Positions 1-6,388 of a stretch of DNA of 6,390 nucleotides are shown here, piece after piece. The translations under genes and the position numbers were made by a program. A model generated the notes under the pieces. The model ran no database searches. It was given only the letters and a program-made list of their open reading frames with translations, and had not been told where the DNA came from. Numbering within the stretch: position 1 is the stretch's first letter; every line of letters starts with the position of its first letter. Source of the DNA: Microbacteriaceae bacterium (GTDB lineage: Bacteria > Actinomycetota > Actinomycetes > Actinomycetales > Microbacteriaceae); the NCBI GenBank assembly GCA_017744755.1, contig JAGIAU010000004.1, positions 1 through 6,390 on the forward strand, in the 5' to 3' direction.

Positions 1-1
1 G

Positions 2-388
2 CATCTGCGGTTCTTCGGCTACAGCGACCAGGCGTGGACGGACTCGGCGATCCGCCGCTACGTCCGCGACGCGGGCCCGGAGCTGGAGCGACTGCACATC
101 CTGACCCGCGCCGACGTCACGACGCGGAACCGCCGGAAGGCCGAGCGCCTCGAGTTCGCCTACGACGACCTGGAGCAGCGGATCGCGGAGATCGCGGCGG
201 CGGAGGACCTCGCCGCCGTCCGCCCCGACCTCGACGGGCAGGAGATCATGCGGATCCTCAGCCTGAAGCCCGGACCAGAGGTCGGCCAGGCGTACAAGTT
301 CCTCCTCGACCTCCGCCTCGACGAGGGCCCGCTCGGCGCCGAGGAGGCGGAGCGCCGGCTCACGGACTGGTGGTCGGCCCGACCCTGA
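2..388 (+). CDS. cca: CCA tRNA nucleotidyltransferase, C-terminal part (5' end outside window)
   Basis: This is the last 128 residues of a protein whose start lies before the window; the frame begins at base 2 and stops at TGA 386-388. CCA-adding enzymes add or repair the universal CCA end of tRNAs in the cytoplasm, using CTP and ATP and no nucleic-acid template. The catalytic head is not visible. What is seen is the helical tail: a GYSDQAWTDSAIRRYVRDAG stretch, then LTRADVTTRNRRKAERL, then RPDLDGQEIMRILSLKPGPEVGQAYKFLLDLRLDEGPL. These match my memory of the C-terminal tRNA-binding region of actinobacterial (PcnA-type) enzymes, in particular the TTRN(R/K)RKA and RPDLDG-EIM-L segments. The ending, TDWWSARP, is also usual for the family. 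It reads in the same direction as rpsF, which begins 114 bp downstream behind its own promoter candidate. Poly(A) polymerase is a related family, but actinobacterial proteins with this tail are generally CCA-adding. Confidence 0.88.
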   Translation, partial: HLRFFGYSDQAWTDSAIRRYVRDAGPELERLHILTRADVTTRNRRKAERLEFAYDDLEQRIAEIAAAEDLAAVRPDLDGQEIMRILSLKPGPEVGQAYKFLLDLRLDEGPLGAEEAERRLTDWWSARP

Positions 389-407
389 GACGCGGGGAAG
401 CGCGTTC

Positions 408-416
408 TGCTATGAT
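408..416 (+). promoter_or_regulatory. Candidate extended -10 promoter for the rpsF operon
   Basis: TGC-TATGAT is an extended -10 element (TGn plus a hexamer one base off TATAAT) in the gap between cca and rpsF. No good -35 is seen 16-19 bp upstream, which fits extended -10 promoters. Transcription would begin near 422-424, giving a leader of about 80 nt that contains both hairpins described next. Position and near-consensus match support it; it is not proven. Confidence 0.5.
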
Positions 417-421
417 CGAGG

Positions 422-439
422 GTCGCCTTTCGAGGCGGC
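422..439 (+). other. UUCG-loop hairpin at the 5' end of the predicted rpsF leader
   Basis: Bases 422-428 pair with 433-439 in a 7-bp stem (one G-U pair) closed by a TTCG loop at 429-432. It starts about where the promoter candidate would begin transcription, so it could protect the 5' end of the mRNA. It could instead be the end signal of the cca transcript, but no T-run follows (CACGTTC comes next), so I favour a leader hairpin. Confidence 0.5.
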
Positions 440-448
440 ACGTTCACA

Positions 449-496
449 ACCTCCTGCTCCGGACACAGGGTCCGGGGCCGCTAGTCCGAAGGGGGT
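449..496 (+). promoter_or_regulatory. rpsF leader structure that can hide the SD; candidate S6:S18 autoregulatory element
   Basis: ACCTCCT (449-455) pairs with AGGGGGT (490-496) in seven consecutive pairs including one G-U, burying the rpsF ribosome-binding site. Directly inside, 456-464 pairs with 470-478 (9 bp with one G-U, loop ACAGG). The 3' side leaves an 11-nt bulge, 479-489, that contains CCG at 486-488. Published work describes an S6:S18-binding motif in rpsF leaders of many bacteria: a hairpin with a conserved CCG in a bulge, imitating the 16S rRNA site. The helices and bulged CCG seen here fit that description, and rpsF and rpsR lie downstream. I infer that excess S6:S18 stabilises the closed form and blocks translation. 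The CGGAC at 460-464 could alternatively pair with GTCCG at 484-488. Confidence 0.55.
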
Positions 497-502
497 GGGT
501 TT

Positions 503-862
503 GTGACGCATCAGTACGAACTCATGGTCATTCTCGACCCGGAGCTCGATGAGCGGACCGTCGCTCCGAGCCTCGACAAGTTCCTCAACGTCATCCGCGC
601 CGAGGGCGGCACCGTCGACAACGTCGACATCTGGGGCCGTCGTCGACTCTCGTTCGAGATCGCGAAGAAGTCCGAGGGCATCTACGCCGTCATCGACTTC
701 ACGTCGACCCCGGCCGCGTCGATCGAGCTCGACCGCCAGCTCAACCTCAACGAGGCCGTGCTGCGCACCAAGGTCCTCCGCAAGGAGCACGCCGTCGCCG
801 TCGCGTCGCACGCGAAGGCCACGGTCGAGCGCCGCGCCGCGAAGGCCGCCGCGAAGGTCTGA
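503..862 (+). CDS. rpsF: 30S ribosomal protein S6 (bS6)
   Basis: bS6 is a small ferredoxin-like protein of the 30S platform that binds 16S rRNA as a heterodimer with S18. The 119-residue product begins [17 protein letters not shown], the standard first strand (YELM-I) of the family. It has the central motif [16 protein letters not shown] (about residues 38-53) and the late motif [13 protein letters not shown] (about 81-93). Residues 94-119 form an Ala/Lys/Arg tail typical of actinobacterial S6. The GTG start is chosen because YELM must lie within the first residues and AAGGGGG (489-495) sits 7 nt upstream; the next in-frame ATG (524) would remove the first strand. It is first in the operon rpsF-ssb-rpsR-rplI and is probably controlled by the leader structure just upstream. 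The stop lies one base before the ssb start, so translation of the two is likely coupled. Confidence 0.97.
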   Translation: MTHQYELMVILDPELDERTVAPSLDKFLNVIRAEGGTVDNVDIWGRRRLSFEIAKKSEGIYAVIDFTSTPAASIELDRQLNLNEAVLRTKVLRKEHAVAVASHAKATVERRAAKAAAKV

Positions 863-863
863 G

Positions 864-1352
864 ATGCCCGACACGATCATCACCGTCGTGGGCAACCTGA
901 CGGCCGACCCGGAGCTGCGGTACACGCAGTCCGGCCTCGCGGTGGCGAACTTCACGATCGCGAGCACCCCGCGCACGTTCGACCGCGCGTCGAACGAGTG
1001 GAAGGACGGCGAGGCGCTGTTCCTCCGCGCGTCGTGCTGGCGCGAGTTCGCCGAGCACGTCGCCGGCTCCCTCACCAAGGGCAGCCGCGTCATCGCCACG
1101 GGCAAGCTCAAGTCGCGCAGCTACGAGACCCGCGAGGGCGAGAAGCGCACGTCGATCGAGCTCGAGGTCGACGAGATCGGCCCGTCCCTGCGGTACGCGA
1201 CCGCCTCCGTCACCCGCGCCGCGGGCGGTGAGCGCGGCGAGGTCCGCGGCGGCGGCCGCGGCCAGATCGACGAGCCCTGGGGCTCGCCCTCCTCGGGCGG
1301 CGGGGACGCGTGGAACGCGCCGGGCGCGTACACCGACGACACCCCGTTCTGA
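864..1352 (+). CDS. ssb: Single-stranded DNA-binding protein
   Basis: SSB coats single-stranded DNA during replication, recombination and repair and recruits partner proteins through its C-terminal tip. The 162-residue product has an OB fold at about 1-111: [20 protein letters not shown] at the start, the conserved [22 protein letters not shown], and [16 protein letters not shown] Gly/Arg/Ser-rich flexible linker spans about 112-157, and the acidic tip is DDTPF, the usual DD-PF partner-binding peptide. The ATG begins one base after the rpsF stop, with GAAGG (853-857) inside the rpsF end as its SD. Placement between rpsF and rpsR is the classic bacterial arrangement and marks this as the main, essential SSB. 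Length and tip are normal and nothing is missing. Confidence 0.97.
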   Translation: MPDTIITVVGNLTADPELRYTQSGLAVANFTIASTPRTFDRASNEWKDGEALFLRASCWREFAEHVAGSLTKGSRVIATGKLKSRSYETREGEKRTSIELEVDEIGPSLRYATASVTRAAGGERGEVRGGGRGQIDEPWGSPSSGGGDAWNAPGAYTDDTPF

Positions 1353-1400
1353 TCCGAACCACAGCACACACAGACCTGAAACCGTAAGGAACCACGCAAC

Positions 1401-1673
1401 ATGGCTGGCAAGAGCAGCAGCAGCAGCGGCGACCGCCGCAAGCCGCGCGTCAAGGGCAAGGACGGCAAGAACGCCGCGGCCCCGAAGTCGATCACCGTCG
1501 GCGTCATCGACTACAAGGACGTCGCGACCCTCCGCAAGTTCATCTCCGAGCGCGGCAAGATCCGTTCGCGCCGCATCACCGGTGTCTCCGTCCAGGAGCA
1601 GCGCCTCATCGCCACGGCCGTCAAGAACGCCCGCGAGATGGCGCTCCTCCCCTACGCCGGCGCCGGCCGCTGA
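1401..1673 (+). CDS. rpsR: 30S ribosomal protein S18 (bS18), cysteine-free form
   Basis: bS18 partners S6 on the 30S platform. The 90-residue product has a charged N-terminal extension (residues 1-28) and then the conserved core: [29 protein letters not shown] at about 35-63, then [26 protein letters not shown] (1386-1390), 10 nt before the ATG, is the SD. Many main-locus actinobacterial S18 proteins carry zinc-binding cysteines just before the IDYKD motif (for example VCAFC); here that position reads [11 protein letters not shown] and the protein has no cysteine, so it is a zinc-independent (C-minus) type. In Mycobacterium, C-minus S18 copies belong to a zinc-starvation operon, but this copy is at the main ssb/rplI locus, and I recall the same form in Microbacteriaceae. 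A run of five AGC codons (1413-1427) encodes five serines near the start. Confidence 0.96.
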   Translation: MAGKSSSSSGDRRKPRVKGKDGKNAAAPKSITVGVIDYKDVATLRKFISERGKIRSRRITGVSVQEQRLIATAVKNAREMALLPYAGAGR

Positions 1674-1690
1674 TCGCAGGGAGGACGCAC

Positions 1691-2146
1691 ATGTCGAAGC
1701 TCATTCTCACCAACGAGGTCACCGGCCTCGGCACCCCCGGCGATGTCGTCGACGTCAAGGCCGGCTACGCCCGCAACTACCTCATCCCGCAGGGCTTCGC
1801 CGTCGCGTGGTCGCGCGGCGCCGAGAAGCAGATCGAGCAGATCAAGGCCGCCCGCGCCGCGCGCGAGCACGCGACCCTCGAGGAGGCGCAGTCCTTCAAG
1901 GCGGCGCTCGAGGCCGCGACGGTCAAGCTCACCGCGAAGGCCGCCGGCAAGGAGGGTCGCCTCTTCGGATCGATCACCACCTCGGACATCGCCACCGCGG
2001 TGGAGGCCGCCGGCCTCGGCTCGATCGACAAGAAGAAGGTCGAGATCGCGACGCCGATCAAGACCACGGGCGCCCACGAGGCGACCGTCCGGCTCCGTGA
2101 GGACCTGGTCGCGGTCATCTCGCTGCAGGTCGTCGCCGCGAAGTAG
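1691..2146 (+). CDS. rplI: 50S ribosomal protein L9 (bL9)
   Basis: bL9 is an elongated 50S protein: a small N-terminal domain binds 23S rRNA near the L1 stalk and a long helix carries a C-terminal domain away from the ribosome. The 151-residue product is of usual length. Residues 1-40 hold the L9 signature, [21 protein letters not shown] followed by GFA. Residues about 42-80 are an Ala/Glu/Lys-rich helix ([22 protein letters not shown]), and the C-terminal domain includes [17 protein letters not shown] and a terminal beta strand ISLQVVAA. The start is clear: AGGGAGGA (1678-1685) lies 5 nt before the ATG, in the 17-bp gap after rpsR. It is the last gene of the operon; a strong hairpin follows 31 bp after the stop. 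Confidence 0.97.
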   Translation: MSKLILTNEVTGLGTPGDVVDVKAGYARNYLIPQGFAVAWSRGAEKQIEQIKAARAAREHATLEEAQSFKAALEAATVKLTAKAAGKEGRLFGSITTSDIATAVEAAGLGSIDKKKVEIATPIKTTGAHEATVRLREDLVAVISLQVVAAK

Positions 2147-2177
2147 TTCCGTCCCGCAGCACGCGCTGCAGACCGTC

Positions 2178-2211
2178 GGAGGGCGGCTCCCGGACTCGGG
2201 GGCCGCCCTTC
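2178..2211 (+). terminator. GC-rich terminator hairpin after rplI
   Basis: Bases 2178-2191 pair with 2198-2211 in a nearly perfect 14-bp stem (with two G-U pairs) around a GGACTC loop. It begins 31 bp after the rplI stop and should end the rpsF operon transcript. The following bases (CGCGTCTCG) are not a proper T-run, which is usual for high-GC actinobacterial terminators. It also separates the operon from dnaB. Confidence 0.75.
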
Positions 2212-2234
2212 CGCGTCTCGAAAAGGTCTCGTCT

Positions 2235-2431
2235 TCGTCCACAGGACCGGATCGTCCGGACAACCCTCAACCCGGACTCTAAACAACTTTTCACACACAG
2301 GGTCTGGTCCGAAATATCGCTGATCAGAACACCCATCCACTCGGAAAGTCCTCTGCTGTCCACAGGCTGATGCACAAGCCGCTCACAAGGGTCGCGGCGT
2401 TTCGTGCAATTCGTTCACACGGTTATCCACA
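2235..2431 (+). promoter_or_regulatory. Cluster of DnaA-box-like sequences upstream of dnaB
   Basis: One perfect DnaA box, TTATCCACA, lies at 2423-2431. TCGTCCACA (2235-2243) and CTGTCCACA (2356-2364) are each one base from the high-GC actinobacterial box TTGTCCACA, and TGATGCACA (2368-2376) is one base from TTATNCACA. All are on the plus strand, and three continue with GG (CCACAGG), as in strong oriC boxes. DnaA is the replication initiator and also a transcription factor, so the cluster may regulate dnaB. An origin role is less likely because actinobacterial oriC normally lies between dnaA and dnaN, neither of which is present. Confidence 0.6.
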
Positions 2432-2439
2432 GGCCTGGA

Positions 2440-2469
2440 TTGCAGATCGCCGAGCCCGATCCCTATGGT
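2440..2469 (+). promoter_or_regulatory. Weak candidate promoter for dnaB
   Basis: TTGCAG (2440-2445), an 18-bp spacer and TATGGT (2464-2469) form a partial -35/-10 pair. It starts 9 bp after the perfect DnaA box, so bound DnaA would sit next to RNA polymerase. The hexamers match only 3/6 and 4/6, and the mRNA leader would be about 145 nt. This is a suggestion only. Confidence 0.25.
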
Positions 2470-2621
2470 GGAGCGTCGCCCAACGGAGCGGGATCAAGGA
2501 CAGCTTCCATCCCTCGCGGGCGATGTCGGTGGTCCCCCCGATCATTGTGCGCAGCGGTCCAGCACCGCCGCATCCGCCACTGCTTGCCGGCGCGCTCGCG
2601 CGCCTGCGGAACGGAGTCCCC

Positions 2622-4037
<1,416 letters not shown>

Positions 4038-4049
4038 CGGGCACCGGCC

Positions 4050-4072
4050 GGGCAAGCTCTCCAGCTATGCCC
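4050..4072 (+). terminator. Hairpin just after dnaB, possible terminator
   Basis: GGGCAAGCT (4050-4058) pairs with AGCT (4063-4066) and TGCCC (4068-4072), leaving a single bulged A at 4067 and a CTCC loop. The nine pairs start 13 bases after the dnaB stop. No T-run follows, so its efficiency as a terminator is uncertain. It buries the ATG at 4067-4069, an alternative start of the next gene. Confidence 0.45.
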
Positions 4073-4086
4073 GCTACCCTGGTAGC
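4073..4086 (+). promoter_or_regulatory. Palindrome containing a -10 box ahead of a leaderless start
   Basis: GCTACC-CT-GGTAGC is a perfect 6-bp inverted repeat around two bases. Its TACCCT (4075-4080) fits the actinobacterial -10 form TANNNT and ends exactly 7 bases before the GTG at 4088. That spacing is typical of leaderless mRNAs whose first base is the start codon. The palindrome could be an operator overlapping the -10. No clear -35 is seen. Confidence 0.42.
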
Positions 4087-4087
4087 C

Positions 4088-4786
4088 GTGCCTGAGCCGA
4101 CCCTCGCCACCGTCGTGCGCTGGCCCGTCCCGCTCGCGCTCGCCGTCCCGGCGCTCGCGGCAGCGGTCGCGGTGACGTTCACCTCCGGCCATTCCGCCGC
4201 ATTCGGCTTCGTCGTCTTCGCCGCCTATGCGCTGCTCACCGCGGTCGCCGCCGGCGTCGGCGCGGGGATCCTGCCGTCCGGCCTCGCCCGGACCGCCTCG
4301 ATCCTCAAGGCCGTCGTCGCCGGCCTCGGCGCGATCGCCGCCGGGGTCGCGATGGCGTTCAGCGTGCCGAGCGCCGCGACGGCGCAGCCCGACGGCCCCG
4401 GCTCCTCCAGCGCCGCCCAGGTGCTCGTCCTCGCGCTGACCATCGCCGCCACGCTCGCGCTCACGGCGGTCGTCGACCTCGTCGTCGGCATCCGGCGGCG
4501 CGCGGCGGACCGCTTCGCCCGCGACTGGATCGCCACCGGCGTCATCGGGGCGCTCGGCGCGCTGGCCGTCGTCGCGGTGCCGCCGACCTTCTACCAGGCG
4601 TTCTCCTTCGAGGAGAAGACGGGCGAGGTGATCTCCGGCGCGGTCACGTCGTCGACGATGATCGTCGGTCTGTTCGGCGCGACCGCCGCGATCCTCGGCG
4701 TGCTGCTCGTGATCTCCGGCATCGGTCTCGTCCCGCAGCGCGAGCGCAGCACCGAGCGCGACCGGGACGAGCGGGCGACCGCATGA
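4088..4786 (+). CDS. Six-helix membrane protein of unknown function
   Basis: I do not recognise the family. From GTG 4088 the product has 232 residues and about six hydrophobic segments: 13-31, 37-60, 72-92, 111-134, 147-166 and 189-213. Arg-rich GIRRRAADRFARDW (134-147) between helices 4 and 5 and the charged tail ERSTERDRDERATA probably face the cytoplasm, the tail placing the C-terminus inside. The loop at about 93-110 (Ser/Pro/Gly/Ala-rich) and FSFEEKTGE at 172-180 would lie outside. No transporter or enzyme motif is visible. The upstream ATG at 4067 would add seven residues, but neither start has a good SD and that ATG lies in a hairpin; the TACCCT box 7 bases before the GTG favours a leaderless transcript from 4088. 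Its stop overlaps the next start by 4 bp (ATGA), so the two proteins are probably made together and may interact. Coding composition matches its neighbours. Confidence 0.8.
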   Translation: MPEPTLATVVRWPVPLALAVPALAAAVAVTFTSGHSAAFGFVVFAAYALLTAVAAGVGAGILPSGLARTASILKAVVAGLGAIAAGVAMAFSVPSAATAQPDGPGSSSAAQVLVLALTIAATLALTAVVDLVVGIRRRAADRFARDWIATGVIGALGALAVVAVPPTFYQAFSFEEKTGEVISGAVTSSTMIVGLFGATAAILGVLLVISGIGLVPQRERSTERDRDERATA

Positions 4787-5175
4787 GCCCGCAGGACGCC
4801 GTCCCCGTAGGGGACGCGGAGGGACGCGCCGTGCCCGGCGAGCGGCCGGTCGAGCAGAACGCGCCGGAGCGGCCCCCGACCTCCGTGCCGACGCCGATCC
4901 TCCCCACTCGCCGCGACCGCACGCGTCCGCTCGAGCTGCTCGGCCTCTCCGCCGCGCTCGCCGCCTTCGCCGGCGTCGTCGCCGCGATCGTCCTGCATCC
5001 GTGGGGCGAGTTCGCGGAGCAGGCGGCGCAGAGCTGGCTGCTCGTGCTGATCGTCTCCGGCGCCGCGTTCGTGCTCTCGCTCGTCACCCTCGCGATGCTC
5101 TCCCTCGGCGGTTACGAGCCCCCGAAGCAGCCGCCGGCGGGCGGCGTCCTCGGCGACGACTCCTCGCCGCACTGA
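4783..5175 (+). CDS. Small two-helix membrane protein of unknown function
   Basis: The product has 130 residues. Residues 1-45 are a Pro/Glu/Arg-rich, probably disordered cytoplasmic segment. RTRPLELLGLSAALAAFAGVVAAIVL leads into transmembrane helix 1 (51-71), a short loop with HPWGEFAEQAAQ follows, and helix 2 is at about 84-108. The tail GYEPPKQPPAGGVLGDDSSPH is short and polar. With positive charge before helix 1, both ends are expected in the cytoplasm. Small actinobacterial membrane proteins with a TRPLE-L-G-S segment before the first helix are familiar to me, but none with a known role; some carry unreliable transporter names. The ATG overlaps the stop of the six-helix gene (ATGA), indicating translational coupling. 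The 3' end is one base from the end of purB on the other strand. I claim no function. Confidence 0.82.
   Translation: MSPQDAVPVGDAEGRAVPGERPVEQNAPERPPTSVPTPILPTRRDRTRPLELLGLSAALAAFAGVVAAIVLHPWGEFAEQAAQSWLLVLIVSGAAFVLSLVTLAMLSLGGYEPPKQPPAGGVLGDDSSPH
5141..5170. terminator. Possible hairpin at the convergent gene ends
   Basis: GCGGCG (5141-5146) can pair with CGCCGC (5165-5170); alternatively CGGCGA (5151-5156) pairs with TCGCCG (5164-5169). Both lie inside the last codons of the small membrane protein gene, and on the other strand just beyond the purB stop. It is the nearest structure that could end either transcript, but GC-rich coding sequence makes such pairings by chance and no T-run is present. 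Confidence 0.2.
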
Positions 5176-5176
5176 C

Positions 5177-6388
5177 TCAGCGGGCGAGCTGCTCCGCGAG
5201 GCCGGTGTAGGTCGCGGGGGTCAGTGCGAGCAGGCGCGCCCTCGCGTCGTCGCCGATGTCGAGGCCCTCGATGAACGTTCTGATCTCCTCGAGGGTGACC
5301 CGGTGCCCGCGCGTGAGCTCCTTGAGCACGGCGTAGGGGTCGGCGATCGAGGAGCGGCCGGCCGCGACCTCGGCGCGGATGACCGTCTGGATCGCCTCGG
5401 CGAGCACCTCGGGGTTCGCGTCGAGGTCGGCGAGCAGCACCTCGCGGGCGAGGGCGATCTCGCCGAGGCCGCGGGTCACGTTGTCGATCGCGAGGAGCGA
5501 GTGGCCGAGGCCGACGCCGATGTTCCGCTGGGTCGTCGAGTCGGTGAGGTCGCGCTGCATGCGCGACTCGACGAGCGTCGCGGCGAGGGACTCGAGGACG
5601 GCGGAGGCGAGCTCGAGGTTCGCCTCGGCGTTCTCGAAGCGGATCGGGTTGACCTTGTGCGGCATCGTCGAGGAGCCGGTCGCGCCGGCGACCGGGATCT
5701 GCCGGAAGTAGCCGAGCGAGATGTACGTCCACATGTCGACGCAGAGGCCGTGCAGCACGCGCCCCGCGAGCGAGACGGCCTGGTAGAGCTCGGCCTGCCA
5801 GTCGTGCGACTCGATCTGCGTCGTGAGCGGGTTCCAGGTGAGACCGAGGGACGTGACGAACTCGCTGGAGAGCGCGGGCCAGTCGAGCGCCGGGTCCGCG
5901 GCGAGGTGCGCGGCGTAGGTGCCGGTCGCGCCGTTGAACTTGCCGAGCGGCTCGACGGCGGCGACGCGCGCGCGCTGGCGCTTGAGCCGCGCCACGGTGA
6001 CGGCGAGCTCCTTGCCCATCGTCGTCGGCGTCGCCGGCTGGCCGTGCGTGCGGGCGAGCATCGCGGCGCCGGCGGTGTCGCGGGCGAGCTGCGCGAGCTT
6101 CGCGACGAGGACGTCGAAGGCGGGGAGCCACACGCCGCGGATCGCGTCGCGCACCGTGATCGCGTAGGCGAGATTGTTGATGTCCTCGCTCGTCGCGGCG
6201 AAGTGCACGAGCTCGGCGACGCGGTCCAGCCCGAGCTCCGTCAGCTGCTCGCGGATCAGGTACTCGACCGCCTTGACGTCGTGGCGGGTGACCCGCTCCT
6301 TCTCGGCGAGCCAGGCGATCTCGGCGGGTCCGAAGGCGGCCGCCCACGCGCGGAGGGCGTTCTGCTCGGCCTCGCCGATGGGGGCGAC
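5177..6388 (-). CDS. purB: Adenylosuccinate lyase (N-terminus outside window)
   Basis: PurB acts twice in purine synthesis: it splits SAICAR to AICAR and adenylosuccinate to AMP, releasing fumarate each time. The visible 403 codons read in from the right edge (first complete codon 6388-6386) to TGA at 5179-5177. E. coli PurB has about 456 residues, so about 50 are missing at the start. Motifs in order: VTRHDVKAVEYLI, VHFAATSEDINNLAYAI, ARTHGQPATPTTMGKE with the catalytic His of the family, GKFNGATGTYAAH, FVTSLGLTWNPLTTQIE, the fumarase/aspartase signature SSTMPHKVNP within the catalytic loop (its serine is the base), then MQRDLTDSTTQRNIGVGLG. These closely follow E. coli-type PurB rather than the shorter Bacillus type. 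The gene continues upstream past the GTG at 6208, which is Val of the LVHFAATSEDIN motif and not a start. It converges on the small membrane gene with one base between the stops. Confidence 0.96.
   Translation of the reverse strand, partial: VAPIGEAEQNALRAWAAAFGPAEIAWLAEKERVTRHDVKAVEYLIREQLTELGLDRVAELVHFAATSEDINNLAYAITVRDAIRGVWLPAFDVLVAKLAQLARDTAGAAMLARTHGQPATPTTMGKELAVTVARLKRQRARVAAVEPLGKFNGATGTYAAHLAADPALDWPALSSEFVTSLGLTWNPLTTQIESHDWQAELYQAVSLAGRVLHGLCVDMWTYISLGYFRQIPVAGATGSSTMPHKVNPIRFENAEANLELASAVLESLAATLVESRMQRDLTDSTTQRNIGVGLGHSLLAIDNVTRGLGEIALAREVLLADLDANPEVLAEAIQTVIRAEVAAGRSSIADPYAVLKELTRGHRVTLEEIRTFIEGLDIGDDARARLLALTPATYTGLAEQLAR

Larger units (their letters stand above)
2147..2621. 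other. 475-bp non-coding gap between rplI and dnaB
   Basis: No gene is convincing here. In order it holds the rplI terminator hairpin (2178-2211); a small hairpin CCGGA-TCG-TCCGG (2247-2259); a stretch clearly less GC-rich than the rest (about 2261-2345, with ACTCTAAACAACTTTTC and GAAATATCGCTGATC); four DnaA-box-like sequences on the plus strand (2235-2431); a weak promoter candidate (2440-2469); and about 150 bp back at high GC leading to the dnaB start. The dnaB frame stays open back to an ATG at 2370, but the translated part before 2622 does not resemble DnaB. Confidence 0.7.

Noticed and set aside
549..863. 105-residue N-terminal extension of SSB overlapping rpsF
   Set aside because: The extension is a Ser/Arg/Pro-rich shadow of rpsF. 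The ATG at 864 with GAAGG 6 nt upstream and the [12 protein letters not shown] beginning mark the true start.
2235..2431. The chromosomal origin oriC
   Set aside because: Only one box is perfect, all point one way, and neither dnaA nor dnaN is adjacent; a regulatory cluster fits better, although an accessory role cannot be excluded.
6206..6208. GTG at 6208 as the start of purB
   Set aside because: It encodes the Val of LVHFAATSEDINN, a motif inside the protein; the frame continues with PurB-like sequence to the window edge.
5112..6347. 411-codon minus-strand frame over purB
   Set aside because: It is a shifted frame of purB with Arg-rich, motif-free translation; the neighbouring frame contains every PurB motif.
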